Shown here: positions 25,195 through 34,294 of the stretch, in pieces | How the letters are laid out: every line of letters starts with the position of its first letter | Position numbering within the stretch: position 1 is the stretch's first letter | Assembly (NCBI GenBank): GCA_020431985.1 | Contig: JAGQHF010000025.1 | Location: forward strand, 1 to 51,060 | Source of the DNA: Nitrosarchaeum sp. | GTDB lineage: Archaea > Thermoproteota > Nitrososphaeria > Nitrososphaerales > Nitrosopumilaceae | Reading direction: 5' to 3' | DNA length: 51,060 nt | The notes under the pieces: generated by a model | Database searches by the model: none | What the model saw: the letters and a program-made list of their open reading frames with translations, nothing else | Told to the model about the DNA's origin: nothing | Translations under genes and position numbers: made by a program

Positions 25195-26458
25195 AGATAG
25201 ACATTGGATTGTCCGTAATGGTCTCAATATCAATCAGTTTTTCTGTTCCATTTTTCATATCGCGAAGTACAATTTTGCCATTTTCAAGTTCCCTAGGAGC
25301 TACTATAACGCAATACTTTGAACCAGATGCACCATCCATCTGTTTTTTGAGGGTTTTTCCTGTAAGGTCGATATTAGATGGGATTTTGTTCAGTCGGAGA
25401 AGAGATGCAATCGACATAGCAACTTTTTGCATTTCGTCGTTGACATACAAAATTGATATCCTGTTAGGAGTCGATGAAGGAATTATTCCCTGTTCATGCA
25501 TTGTCAGAATAATTCTTTCTACACCGCCTGCAACACCGGTTGCTCCAATATCTTCTCTTCCAAAAGCTCTAGTAAGAGTATCATATCGTCCCCCTCCAGC
25601 AAGTGCACCAAGTGTAGAGTTTCGGTCAAATACCTCAAACACCATTCCGGAATAGTAGTCAAGTCCCCTTACTATTCCAAAATTAATTCGTACATTTGAT
25701 ACGCCTCTATTCTCCAATGAGTCAATCAATGATTTTAGATCATCCCATGATTCTAGTTGAGATGTATCAAACTTCGCTTCAATCTCTTGTATCGTTCCAG
25801 TTATTTGAGAAAACTCTAGAATTTTTTCCAAATTGGTAAGGCTGTAACCTTTTTCTTGGAATTCTTTTAGGATTTGTTCTTTGGATTTTTTTTGGATTTT
25901 ATCTACTGCACGCAATATATCGGAGACAAGCAGTGGATCTCTTGAGTCAAATATTTTGTTAATATAAGACTCTACAAGATTTCTATTATTAATGTCAATT
26001 ACGATGTTTTTCATTAGGAGAGAATCGAATAATCTAGAGGTCATCTCAATTATCTCCGCTTCAGATTCTGTGCTTGGCTTTCCGTAGATTTCCAAATCCC
26101 ATTGGTGAAAATAGCGATATCTTCCTTTCTGTGGTTCATCATATCTAAATACACCTCCAAAAGCAGACATCTTGGCAGGAAGTTTTAGCGATTTTTGAGA
26201 GGCAACATATCTAGTAAGGCCCATCGTAAAGTCAAAACGCAAAGCCACTTCCCTTTCACCTTTATCTTTAAAATAATAGATCTCATCTCGTATTGCCGGA
26301 CCAGACTTTGTTTCAAGAACTGATAGTAACTCAATCGGAGAGGGATCCATGAAGGAAAATCCATACAGGGTTGAAAGTTGTTGAAAATGGCCTCTAATAT
26401 GCTCAAGCTCACCATTCTCTTGGGCTTCAAAATCTTTCATTCCACGTGGTAGTTCCAA
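25175..26458 (-). CDS. hisS: histidyl-tRNA synthetase
   Basis: A 427-residue class II synthetase. Motif 2 is F-R-Y-D-E-P-Q-K-G-R-Y-R-Y-F-H-Q, the histidine-A signature R-G-L-D-Y-Y-S-G-M-V-F is present, G-G-G-R-Y-D follows, and motif 3 with G-A-T-G-V-A-G-G-V-E-R is near residue 310. The C-terminal anticodon-binding domain is complete. It charges tRNA-His. The ATG at 26458 fits the family N terminus (P-R-G-M-K-D). Its tail overlaps aIF6 by 20 bases. Confidence 0.96.
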   Translation of the reverse strand: MELPRGMKDFEAQENGELEHIRGHFQQLSTLYGFSFMDPSPIELLSVLETKSGPAIRDEIYYFKDKGEREVALRFDFTMGLTRYVASQKSLKLPAKMSAFGGVFRYDEPQKGRYRYFHQWDLEIYGKPSTESEAEIIEMTSRLFDSLLMKNIVIDINNRNLVESYINKIFDSRDPLLVSDILRAVDKIQKKSKEQILKEFQEKGYSLTNLEKILEFSQITGTIQEIEAKFDTSQLESWDDLKSLIDSLENRGVSNVRINFGIVRGLDYYSGMVFEVFDRNSTLGALAGGGRYDTLTRAFGREDIGATGVAGGVERIILTMHEQGIIPSSTPNRISILYVNDEMQKVAMSIASLLRLNKIPSNIDLTGKTLKKQMDGASGSKYCVIVAPRELENGKIVLRDMKNGTEKLIDIETITDNPMSIFNLEKL

Positions 26459-26568
26459 GATAATTGATTCTTGAGAGATTGTGATTTAGATATTTCTGTA
26501 AGAATAACTATATGCCAAATAGGCCAAATGTTGAGTATGGTTCTAAATAATGAATTGAGAGTTGAAAG

Positions 26569-27366
26569 TTAAATTTTGAAGAGATCTTTTGCGTTTTTGT
26601 ACATAAATCCATCCCTGTATTCTTTTTTGATTTTCAGTTTTGCCACAAAATTAAGATATGAATCCATAGTACTTATTGGCCAGTCTGTACCGTATAATAG
26701 ATATCGTGGTTCCCCTGCATAGTTTATCAATTCTGCTACTTTTTCTTTGATCATCTTTTCAAAAAAGTGATCGAAAGATCCCACAACAAGACCCGATACA
26801 TCAGCATAGACATTTTTATTTTTGTAGATTACCTCTTGAGCATCTTGAATCCAAGGGTTTCCTAAGTGGCATAGCACCATCTTTAATTCAGGATTATCAA
26901 CTGCAACTTCATCTAGATTAAGCGGCCTTGCAAATCTAAGCTTGCCTTTCTCAGAGTATGTGTCTCCCGTATGAAACATTGCCGGTATTCCAAACTCTAT
27001 GCAGGTATCATAGACCTTTTGGTATCTCTCATCATATGGGTAATAATGCTCATATCCAGAATAGATCTTCAGACCCTTTATCTTCCCATCCTTTATCCAT
27101 TGTTTGTAATTTTTTAGATCCTCATCTGTATGGTTATCAATTGTAAATCCAGCCACTACTCCTAGATTATCATATTTTTGTATGGCATCGATTATTTGTT
27201 TTGTAGAGGGACGCTCTTTGTTTACCTTGTATGAAGATAAGATTAAAGCATAATCAACATTGTTACTTGCCATCTCCCTTTGGAGCATATCAAGTCTATC
27301 CTCCAAAAGAGGAATGTTTTGCATTAATTCATATTGGTTTACGTGGACATGACAGTCAATTATCAT
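26569..27366 (-). CDS. amidohydrolase-family (TIM-barrel) metal hydrolase
   Basis: A 265-residue amidohydrolase-2 protein: D-C-H-V-H-V-N at the N terminus (metal His pair), M-F-H-T-G-D-T in the middle, V-L-C-H-L-G-N-P-W and Y-G-T-D-W-P near the end (the metal Asp). Relatives are decarboxylases and hydrolases of cyclic acids; the substrate is not readable. The ATG at 27366 overlaps the GNAT stop as ATGA and begins right at the metal motif, so it is preferred over upstream in-frame starts. Co-translation with GNAT suggests a common pathway. Confidence 0.82.
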   Translation of the reverse strand: MIIDCHVHVNQYELMQNIPLLEDRLDMLQREMASNNVDYALILSSYKVNKERPSTKQIIDAIQKYDNLGVVAGFTIDNHTDEDLKNYKQWIKDGKIKGLKIYSGYEHYYPYDERYQKVYDTCIEFGIPAMFHTGDTYSEKGKLRFARPLNLDEVAVDNPELKMVLCHLGNPWIQDAQEVIYKNKNVYADVSGLVVGSFDHFFEKMIKEKVAELINYAGEPRYLLYGTDWPISTMDSYLNFVAKLKIKKEYRDGFMYKNAKDLFKI

Positions 27367-28019
27367 CGTTCTACAAAATTTGGATTTTTCCACTCAATAA
27401 AAGTTGCATAGTTCAGCGACCGTGGATCCTTCATGTAGTTGGGAAGAATTTTGATGAATTTGAATCCATTTCTTAGTTGAAAACAAAGAACAGGTTCCTT
27501 GATTTGCCCGCGCTTTACTTTCTTGACATAATCTTCAACGTTCATCTCCTTTGCATAGTTGCAATAATTGATGAGTCTGCCGCCCGCAATTATTCTACGT
27601 AGATTTAGTTTTGTAGCAAGATCTCGCCTTGCTTGGTACAGTTTTGTGGCAATGCCCAATCTTCGATAGTCTGGATGAGTGGACACATCTGCACCATAAA
27701 GAGAATCACCTTTTGGATTATGGTTTTCAAACAAGCTTGAACCACATGCCTCTTTCCATGTATGTTCTTTATATTCGGGGTCTAGTGTTATTATCAGACT
27801 ACTGCAAGAACCGACTATATTTCCCTTGTATTCTGCACAAAACTGTCCCTCAGGAAATACTTTTAGATGTTCTTCTAGCTGGAATGGTTTCCAATAAACA
27901 CCTTCTGCAGCCATTGTTGGAAAAGATACTTTTTGTAGTTCGACAATTTCTGGAATGTCATCAGTACTTAAGTTACGAATTATCAGTTTGGAAATTCGTT
28001 TATTTGGCAAATCAGTCAT
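27363..28019 (-). CDS. GNAT-family N-acetyltransferase
   Basis: A 218-residue protein with the GNAT core: an N-terminal beta-alpha-beta, then D-V-S-T-H-P-D-Y-R-R-L-G-I-A-T-K-L-Y with the acetyl-CoA pyrophosphate loop (R-R-x-G-I-A). A 60-residue C-terminal extension with C-F-Q-L-R-N-G-F-K-F follows. The acceptor is unknown. It overlaps the amidohydrolase by four bases and starts 55 bases after the end of the aminotransferase, so the three may be one transcript. Confidence 0.82.
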   Translation of the reverse strand: MTDLPNKRISKLIIRNLSTDDIPEIVELQKVSFPTMAAEGVYWKPFQLEEHLKVFPEGQFCAEYKGNIVGSCSSLIITLDPEYKEHTWKEACGSSLFENHNPKGDSLYGADVSTHPDYRRLGIATKLYQARRDLATKLNLRRIIAGGRLINYCNYAKEMNVEDYVKKVKRGQIKEPVLCFQLRNGFKFIKILPNYMKDPRSLNYATFIEWKNPNFVER

Positions 28020-28074
28020 GATATGATTTCATTGCAATTTAGTTTTGTTGTTTGAATAAGATATGGATCATGTA

Positions 28075-29433
28075 TCATCTAGTATGAACTGCCTCTTTGT
28101 TTTTTTGTGAAGATGAAATTCTTTTTTGTTTAAGATCATCAAGATATCGATTTATCATTGTTAGACCATCTACAATTTTTGGGGCATTGTTTTTAACAAA
28201 TTCTATTTTGTCCGAACTTGTTTTTGGTGTGTTGTTGACATAGTTTTCCATGGCTTTTGCCCCATTATAATCAATGAATGCAATTCTTGCACTAAAATCA
28301 GTTCTCTCTAAGACAAGGCTGTCTCCACCCACCAATGCTGTATGATATGGATGTTGGATTAATGATTCCGAAAACTTTTGTGAAGTCATTATCTTGTTTG
28401 CAAGAAAGTCATCAGTGTATGCATTAAAATCTGCAAGTAGGTAAAAAGTGGATTCAGGTTTTGTGGTTTTTACTCCTTCAATTTTGTTTAATATATTATA
28501 GCTGTACTCACCCATGATTTGATGGATTTTTCTTGTAATCTCAAAGTATTCATCCATCTCCCTACTGTCTGAGAATCCAGCGATTGCTGCATGTTGTATA
28601 GGAGTAGAGGTGGCAGTATACTCGGTTGCAAGAATCTTTTTGAACTGCTGTTTTAGGTCAGTTGCGTGTTGTGGAAATATGACATATCCTAGCCTGTATC
28701 CACCTGCTGCATGAGATTTTGAGAGACCGTTTGTGACAAATGTACCTTCTGGATATATCTTACCCATGCTAACAAATTTGTTAATGTCATATGTTGTAAG
28801 AGCATAGATCTCATCAGAGATTACAATGATGTTGTGTTTCCTGCATACATCTGTGATCTCTTCTAGCTCAAGCTGTGAATATACAAGTCCTGTTGGATTG
28901 TTCGGATTGTTTAGGATGAGAATCTTTTGCCTATCATGTAATCTTAAAGTAAGATGTTCAAGTTCGTTGGGAGTTATCTTGCCATTTTTGGCAACGTGTA
29001 GCATGTGGTAATTCTTCTTGAGATATCTTATTTGAGGAAGGTATCCAAGCCAAGCAGGAGTAGGAAGTATTACTGTACCGTGTAAAATCTCCAACAAATT
29101 AAAAATCAATTCTTTTGTTCCGGGGCCAACATATACTCGGCTTGGATCAACATCAAATCGAAAATTGTGCTTGTTGTACTGAGATATTGCTTCACGTAAT
29201 TTTTGGATTCCGGGAACCGCCGCATAGGCTCCCTTATCTGCATTTGCGATAAGGGCATTTTTTACTGGTTCTGGTACTGGAAACGGAGATTGACCAAAGG
29301 CAAATCCATAAAACCCAAAACTGCATGCCGGATGAGTGCAATTTGAGTGAAATTCTTGCAGGAATGTATTTAGTTTGAGATTTTCTGGCATCTCAATATC
29401 TTCTACCTGTTGATCAATTACGAACTTACGCAT
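28075..29433 (-). CDS. class I/II aminotransferase
   Basis: A 452-residue fold-type I PLP enzyme. N-N-P-N-N-P-T-G is the substrate/PLP asparagine region, S-D-E-I-Y the PLP aspartate-tyrosine pair, and G-L-S-K-S-H-A-A-G-G-Y-R the Schiff-base Lys. An N-terminal extension of about 35 residues contains two Cys (N-C-T-H-P-A-C). It is closest in pattern to aspartate/alanine-type enzymes, but substrate cannot be assigned. It is the head of a minus-strand group with GNAT and amidohydrolase, 42 bases after a small hydrophilic ORF. Confidence 0.85.
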   Translation of the reverse strand: MRKFVIDQQVEDIEMPENLKLNTFLQEFHSNCTHPACSFGFYGFAFGQSPFPVPEPVKNALIANADKGAYAAVPGIQKLREAISQYNKHNFRFDVDPSRVYVGPGTKELIFNLLEILHGTVILPTPAWLGYLPQIRYLKKNYHMLHVAKNGKITPNELEHLTLRLHDRQKILILNNPNNPTGLVYSQLELEEITDVCRKHNIIVISDEIYALTTYDINKFVSMGKIYPEGTFVTNGLSKSHAAGGYRLGYVIFPQHATDLKQQFKKILATEYTATSTPIQHAAIAGFSDSREMDEYFEITRKIHQIMGEYSYNILNKIEGVKTTKPESTFYLLADFNAYTDDFLANKIMTSQKFSESLIQHPYHTALVGGDSLVLERTDFSARIAFIDYNGAKAMENYVNNTPKTSSDKIEFVKNNAPKIVDGLTMINRYLDDLKQKRISSSQKNKEAVHTR

Positions 29434-29475
29434 TATTTCTCTAGAATTTCATTAAAGTTAACTGTTAACATGCTA

Positions 29476-29655
29476 TCATGCGTGTTGTCTGTGCTGCGTA
29501 CGTTTTTGCTTATGTTGTTTATATTCTAATGAAATGTCATAGGTTGGATATAGACTGGAAAATGCTTCATCTATATTCACTCTTGATTCATAATCTTCAG
29601 GTACATTTTGAGGAAAATTTTCAGCCTCACCATGTTCTGAATTGGAATGCTTCAT
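29476..29655 (-). CDS. small hydrophilic protein, unknown
   Basis: A 59-residue ORF starting MKHSNSEHGEAENFPQ and ending in a His/Lys/Arg/Gln-rich tail (K-Q-H-K-Q-K-R-T-Q-H). It has an acidic front half and a basic tail, with no membrane segment. A TATA-like TTTAAAAAAT is about 26 bases before the ATG, as for other leaderless genes here. It lies upstream of the aminotransferase on the same strand and fills most of the 366-base gap between that gene and the divergent acetolactate-synthase-like gene. I know of no family for it. Confidence 0.45.
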   Translation of the reverse strand: MKHSNSEHGEAENFPQNVPEDYESRVNIDEAFSSLYPTYDISLEYKQHKQKRTQHRQHA

Positions 29656-29698
29656 TTATGGTATCTCGGATCAGTCACTATTTTTTAAATTGTTAATT

Positions 29699-29727
29699 AG
29701 TTGATCTAAACCTAGCTATGATCAACT
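29699..29727. promoter_or_regulatory. 8-bp inverted repeat between divergent promoters
   Basis: AGTTGATC (29699-29706) and GATCAACT (29720-29727) are perfect complements with centres 21 bases apart, two helical turns. It sits between the promoter of the small ORF and that of the acetolactate-synthase-like gene, so a dimeric regulator bound there could act on both (inference). Confidence 0.4.
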
Positions 29728-29799
29728 CATAAATACGAAACAAATGGGATTTGTGCATGATTAAACGCAGGATATTATTATCTATTATACCAACACATA

Positions 29800-31557
29800 T
29801 TGCATATCTTGGTATCTGAAACTAACATTGTGGAAAGTTTGCCATTGGATGATAAACATGAAAAAATGAAGGCATCAGATCTTTTGGTAAAATGCCTAGA
29901 AGCTGAAGAAGTTGAATACATCTTTGGAATTCCAGGAGAAGAAAATGCAGATATGATGATTTCGCTTTTAGAATCTAAAATTAAATTCATTTTAACCCGA
30001 CATGAGCAGGGAGCCGCATTTATGGCTGATGTTTATGGGAGACTAACGGGAAAAGTAGGAGTTTGTCTTGCCACTCTTGGTCCTGGTGCCACAAATCTTG
30101 CTACTGGAGTGGCAAATGCAAACATGGATAGATCCAGATTACTTGCAATAACTGGCCAAAAAGACTCACATCTTTTGCACAAAGAATCACATCAAAACAT
30201 GGATGTAATAACAATGTTCAAACCAATAACGAAATGGAACTGGTCAATAAGAAATCCCAAGAATATTCCAGAGATAGTAAGAAGGGCATTTAAGATTGCT
30301 TTATCCGAAAAGCCAGGAGCTACTCACATTGAGTTGCCACAAGATATTGCAAAAGGGAAATCAAATATTCCACCAATAATTCCTCAAAAAATTTTCAGAG
30401 CAAAGGCAAATGAGACATTGATAAGTAATGCCGCTTCAATAATCATGCAAGCAAAAAGGCCAATCTTGTTTATTGGAAACGGTTGCATAAGAGAAGATGC
30501 AAGTACAGCAATTCGTCGATTTTCAGAAGAGACAGGCATATGCTCAATGAATACGTTCATGGCCAAAGGAGTGATAAGAGATGATCATGAAAGACACCTA
30601 AGAACAATTGGCATCAAGGAAGCTGATCATGCATTACTTGCAATGAAAGAGGCAGATGTTGTTATTGCTGTAGGATTGGATCTTGTTGAGTATAGCCCCA
30701 AAAGCTGGAATTCTAATTTGGATAAGATAATAATTCATGTTGATTTTACACCATCTGAAGTTTACACATTTTATAGGCCAGAAGTGGAAATCGTGTCAGA
30801 TATAGAATATGCCATAGATTCCATTTTGGATGAGATGAAGAAGCAAAAACAAAAATATCCAAATTCATTTGTTCTTCCACGAAAAGAGATTCCAGAAGTA
30901 TTTAGTAGAATAAAGGAAGAAGTAGAAATCAGATCAGAATCATTCAGAGATGATTTTTCATATCCAATACAGCCTGAAAAACTCGTTATAGATGTCAGAA
31001 ATGCACTTGATGAGAAAGATATCGTGCTTTCGGATGTTGGTGCTCATAAGATGTGGATTGCAAAGATATACCAAACATTTGAGCCAAATACTTGCATAAT
31101 TCCAAATGGATTTTGCTCGATGGGATTTGCTCTACCAGGTGCAATGGCAGCCAAGATAGTATTTCCTCAACGAAACATTGTTGCAATGTGTGGAGATGCA
31201 GGATTTTTGATGAATGTGCAGGAGCTTGAAACTGCAGTACGTCTAAAGATTCCAATGATCGTCATAGTATGGTGTGACAAAGATTTGGGACTTATTTCAT
31301 TAAAACAACTTGACGAGTTTGGTAAGACAGGCTATACGAATTTTGAAAATCCAGATTTTGTTACTTTGGCCAATAGTTTTGGAGCGCGAGGATATCATGT
31401 GAAATCTGTCAAAGAGTTTGAGGACGTTTTAGAACAAGCAAAACAAGAAAAAGAAAAACCTACAATAATTGCAGTTGATGTCAACTATTCTAGGAATCGT
31501 ATTTTACTTGACGACAATTTTTCTGAATATTTATCCAATCTTAAAAACTATGGATGA
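29800..31557 (+). CDS. acetolactate synthase-like TPP enzyme
   Basis: A 585-residue thiamine-diphosphate enzyme. F-G-I-P-G-E-E-N carries the catalytic Glu, and G-A-T-N-L-A-T-G-V is the FAD/TPP-domain signature. The TPP/Mg motif is G-D-A-G-F-L-M-N then D where Asn is common. It joins two 2-oxoacids, for example pyruvate to acetolactate. It has no small subunit next to it and resembles AlsS-type single-subunit enzymes (Q-E-L-E-T-A-V-R-L). The start is unsure: TTG at 29800 or 29809 lies about 20-28 bases after TATA-like sequence at 29773-29790; the ATG at 29866 begins the conserved part. Confidence 0.83.
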   Translation: MHILVSETNIVESLPLDDKHEKMKASDLLVKCLEAEEVEYIFGIPGEENADMMISLLESKIKFILTRHEQGAAFMADVYGRLTGKVGVCLATLGPGATNLATGVANANMDRSRLLAITGQKDSHLLHKESHQNMDVITMFKPITKWNWSIRNPKNIPEIVRRAFKIALSEKPGATHIELPQDIAKGKSNIPPIIPQKIFRAKANETLISNAASIIMQAKRPILFIGNGCIREDASTAIRRFSEETGICSMNTFMAKGVIRDDHERHLRTIGIKEADHALLAMKEADVVIAVGLDLVEYSPKSWNSNLDKIIIHVDFTPSEVYTFYRPEVEIVSDIEYAIDSILDEMKKQKQKYPNSFVLPRKEIPEVFSRIKEEVEIRSESFRDDFSYPIQPEKLVIDVRNALDEKDIVLSDVGAHKMWIAKIYQTFEPNTCIIPNGFCSMGFALPGAMAAKIVFPQRNIVAMCGDAGFLMNVQELETAVRLKIPMIVIVWCDKDLGLISLKQLDEFGKTGYTNFENPDFVTLANSFGARGYHVKSVKEFEDVLEQAKQEKEKPTIIAVDVNYSRNRILLDDNFSEYLSNLKNYG

Positions 31558-31610
31558 ATTCCTAAAAGCAATAACTAAGTACAATCTTTCTTTATACAAA
31601 TAGACTGAAA

Positions 31611-33392
31611 ATGGCAGGTTCTGGCGTAACTGAATTCCTAGCGTTACTGGCTCTATTATTGGGCGGAGGTATGATAGGGGCAGGCATAATGAAGAAGATA
31701 AAATTTCCGACCATTATAGGATTTATCATAATAGGAATGATTGCAGGCCCCTATGGGCTTGGAATTGTAAAAGATGTTGATCTTATCAACCTGCTTGCAG
31801 AGTTAGGAATCATAATTTTGCTTTTTGTTGTAGGATTAGAATTTAGTCTGCAAAAACTAAGACAAGCAGGTATAAAAGCAATAATTGTTGGGTTGACCGA
31901 GTTATCCATCATGTTCTTCTTGGCATACATAGGAGCATTTTCGTTAGGATGGTCACATATAGAGTCGTTATATCTTGCAGGAATTTTGTCAATTAGCAGT
32001 ACGGCGATATCGTTAAGACTGATGCGAGACATGAAGCTTGTCAAAACAAAGGAATTCAATACTGTAATCACCATTCTCATAGTTGAAGATCTGGCGGCAG
32101 TTTTACTACTTGTAATTTTGGATAATGCATCAGCAGGTCAAGGAATTGCAATCACTGATGTAGGAATATTGATACTTCAAAGTTTGGCTTTCTTTGTAGT
32201 AGCACTGGCTGCTGGAATAAAGCTTGTACCAAAATTACTTGACAAAATACATGGATTAGACATTCAGGAAGGCCCATTCATTACTGCATTAGCTCTAGGA
32301 TTCGGGTTGGCAGTTCTTGCACATTTTTTAGGTCAGAGCTCGGCAATTGGGGCATTTATCATGGGAATGATAATTGCTTCATCAAAACATTCGGAGCCCA
32401 TAACAAAGAGAGTTTTACCGTTGCGTGATTTTTTTGGAGTAATATTTTTTGTATCCATAGGCATGTTGGTAAACATCACTGTAATTCCGGATGTCGTGTT
32501 GATTTCAATTCCAATCATTATTTTAGCAGTTATTGGAAAATTCGTGGGGAATTTCTTTGGTTCAACAATGTCTGGACATGACTTTGTTGGAGCATCAACG
32601 GTAGGTTCTGTGATGGTTCCAAGAGGTGAATTCTCATTTATCATGGCAAAACAAGCGGTGGATGGAGGTGCGGTTCGGGATTCCCTCTATCCGATTACAA
32701 TGTTGGTTACACTTGCTACAATGTTTTGTATGCCAATATTACTCAAAGTCCTTCCAACCCTTGCAGACAAGAAGAGTTCGATTCCAATGCAAATTATTAA
32801 TCCCATATTCATTGTAGGTAAATTCTTCAATCAACTCATGCAATCATCAGATGATGATAGTAAACTAAATCAAATGCTGAGACAATATGGTCCAAAACTA
32901 TTTGTGAATATAGTAATTGTAATTGCGATTTTAGCTGCAATGGATTATCTTAATGAATATATCGTTGCTATAATAACGGATTCCGGGATACCTCTTCTGA
33001 TAGAACCAGAACTATTACTTACTGTGATCAGTATAATATTGATTGCATATCCAATTCTGGCTCTTCTTGGTAAAGTTGAAAAAATTGTTACCAATGTATC
33101 AGATATCATATCTACGAAGCTTTTGCCGGGAGATACAAGTCAGATAGAAAGAAAACCAATGCACAGACTGATTAGAAATATCTTCTTTATAGGAGTAGTA
33201 CTGATTTTGGTTGCATTAATCCAACCATACTTTGCAGAGATTTCTGAGATAGAATTTTTATCCATAATGATAACTGTTGCAGGTTTTGGTGTGGCAGTAA
33301 TATTAATTGCAGATAGCATTATTGTGTTTCATAAAATATCGCATAGCCATATCATGGATAGTCTGCTCAAAGAAGACGAAAAAGAAGAATAG
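31611..33392 (+). CDS. CPA2-type Na+(K+)/H+ antiporter
   Basis: A 593-residue membrane protein. The first ~385 residues are the CPA2 transporter core, about 12 helices, with G-F-I-I-I-G-M-I-A-G-P, S-I-S-S-T-A-I-S, V-E-D-L-A-A-V and Q-S-S-A-I-G-A-F. A second membrane block (about residues 435-570, four helices) follows and ends in an acidic tail E-D-E-K-E-E. No TrkA-N or UspA regulatory domain is visible. It exchanges a monovalent cation for protons; which cation is unknown. It starts 53 bases after the acetolactate-synthase-like gene. Confidence 0.88.
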   Translation: MAGSGVTEFLALLALLLGGGMIGAGIMKKIKFPTIIGFIIIGMIAGPYGLGIVKDVDLINLLAELGIIILLFVVGLEFSLQKLRQAGIKAIIVGLTELSIMFFLAYIGAFSLGWSHIESLYLAGILSISSTAISLRLMRDMKLVKTKEFNTVITILIVEDLAAVLLLVILDNASAGQGIAITDVGILILQSLAFFVVALAAGIKLVPKLLDKIHGLDIQEGPFITALALGFGLAVLAHFLGQSSAIGAFIMGMIIASSKHSEPITKRVLPLRDFFGVIFFVSIGMLVNITVIPDVVLISIPIIILAVIGKFVGNFFGSTMSGHDFVGASTVGSVMVPRGEFSFIMAKQAVDGGAVRDSLYPITMLVTLATMFCMPILLKVLPTLADKKSSIPMQIINPIFIVGKFFNQLMQSSDDDSKLNQMLRQYGPKLFVNIVIVIAILAAMDYLNEYIVAIITDSGIPLLIEPELLLTVISIILIAYPILALLGKVEKIVTNVSDIISTKLLPGDTSQIERKPMHRLIRNIFFIGVVLILVALIQPYFAEISEIEFLSIMITVAGFGVAVILIADSIIVFHKISHSHIMDSLLKEDEKEE

Positions 33393-33469
33393 TTTGAAAA
33401 CTATTATTGAGAGCTGATTGTAAATAAAAGAACTGTAATACAAATGAGTTATATCACATATAGTAGAAA

Positions 33470-33682
33470 TCAGCAAGGAATGGATAGTATGTTTTTCTTT
33501 GTGATTTTAAGAGAAGGATCAACAAATGAAATGGTCGGAAAACACGTATAATGAAATTTAATATCAGTTATTGTGTCGCATTTAATACATTTTAACTGAT
33601 TTACTTGTCTACAATTTACGCATCTAGAATACCCAATTAGATCATTTCCACATAATCTACACAATGTATCTGGCAATTTCAT
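33470..33682 (-). CDS. small zinc-ribbon-like protein
   Basis: A 70-residue protein with three Cys pairs, C8-x2-C11, C21-x2-C24 and C32-x2-C35, then H44 and C47; enough ligands for two zinc sites. The last 20 residues are basic. The ATG at 33682 is preferred to a TTG one codon upstream. The family is unknown to me, though similar Cys-rich microproteins are frequent in ammonia-oxidising archaea. It is convergent with the antiporter. Confidence 0.6.
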   Translation of the reverse strand: MKLPDTLCRLCGNDLIGYSRCVNCRQVNQLKCIKCDTITDIKFHYTCFPTISFVDPSLKITKKNILSIPC

Positions 33683-33811
33683 CAACTTTATCTTGAGAAA
33701 ATATTAGATACTAATTAATCATGAATCAAATGATATCATACTAAATGAGATCAACTGATTATTTTGTCTGATTGAAATCATGATTATTCCTCAAAATAGA
33801 ATTGATTTAAG

Positions 33812-33898
33812 ATGGATTCTGATCATGTATTGGAGAGGTTAATTATCAGAAGGTGCAAACAGTACCCAATGAATGAGGTAAAACTTTGCACTGCATAA
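33812..33898 (+). CDS. possible 28-residue microprotein
   Basis: A short ORF starting MDSDHVLERLIIRRCKQYPM, two bases before the next ORF's ATG (33901). Length is too small to trust by itself. It is listed because three ORFs follow one another here with almost no spacing. It could also simply be leader sequence. Confidence 0.25.
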   Translation: MDSDHVLERLIIRRCKQYPMNEVKLCTA

Positions 33899-33900
33899 AC

Positions 33901-34068
33901 ATGCTTCATATACACAGTCATCATTTGGCAAAAAAAATGGAAAACCAAAATAGAGAAAAAATTGGAAATAAAATAATCCAGAATATGCAAGACTTACAAA
34001 ATAATAGCACTGGATGGATTTTAGGTATCACCAAACAGATTAGAAAATCTAGTGTGATTAGGAGGTGA
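33901..34068 (+). CDS. small basic protein, unknown
   Basis: A 55-residue ORF, His-rich at the start (M-L-H-I-H-S-H-H) and basic throughout, with a predicted helix of K, N and Q residues and a final I-R-K-S-S-V-I-R-R. The open frame extends to a TTG at 33886; ATG 33901 is preferred. Its stop codon TGA is the end of the Shine-Dalgarno AGGAGGTGA that serves the next gene, so the two are translationally coupled. No family recognised. Confidence 0.4.
   Translation: MLHIHSHHLAKKMENQNREKIGNKIIQNMQDLQNNSTGWILGITKQIRKSSVIRR
34060..34068 (+). promoter_or_regulatory. perfect Shine-Dalgarno AGGAGGTGA
   Basis: This nine-base run is fully complementary to the conserved 3' end of archaeal 16S rRNA and lies four bases before the ATG at 34073. 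It stands out because many genes in this window appear leaderless and have no such site. It confirms the start of the small Cys-rich gene and implies that it is internal to a transcript. Confidence 0.8.
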
Positions 34069-34072
34069 AATA

Positions 34073-34240
34073 ATGATTTGTGGAAACTGTGGAAACTTGG
34101 GAAGTTGGCGTGATCCTACATGTAACAAATGCGATGTAAAATTACATCAAAAAAACTGTAAAAGTCGTTCTGCAGATTGTAAATGTCATCAAATAAATGA
34201 AAAAATGTGGTTTACAAAAAAAGCCCAGACAGTCCAATAA
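34073..34240 (+). CDS. Cys/His-rich microprotein
   Basis: A 55-residue protein with C3-x2-C6, C17-x2-C20, H25, C29, C36-x-C38 and H39, enough for two zinc sites. The start is fixed by the Shine-Dalgarno four bases upstream. The first half looks like a zinc ribbon (M-I-C-G-N-C-G-N...C-N-K-C). A hairpin followed by a T-run at 34269-34294 probably ends the transcript. Function unknown; such proteins may bind nucleic acid or other proteins. Confidence 0.65.
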   Translation: MICGNCGNLGSWRDPTCNKCDVKLHQKNCKSRSADCKCHQINEKMWFTKKAQTVQ

Positions 34241-34268
34241 TTAGGTCAGAATAGAGAATCAGAATATA

Positions 34269-34294
34269 TGCCCACAACTTGGGCAAAATTTTTC
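34269..34294 (+). terminator. hairpin plus T-run after the microprotein gene
   Basis: TGCCCA (34269-34274), loop CAACT, TGGGCA (34280-34285), then AAA and a run of T. It is 28 bases after the stop at 34240. Archaeal termination mostly needs only a T-run, so the hairpin may instead protect the 3' end. Confidence 0.5.

Noticed and set aside
29478-29696. Plus-strand 72-residue ORF
   Set aside because: It shadows the minus-strand small ORF, which has a TATA-like box at the usual distance and more natural composition.
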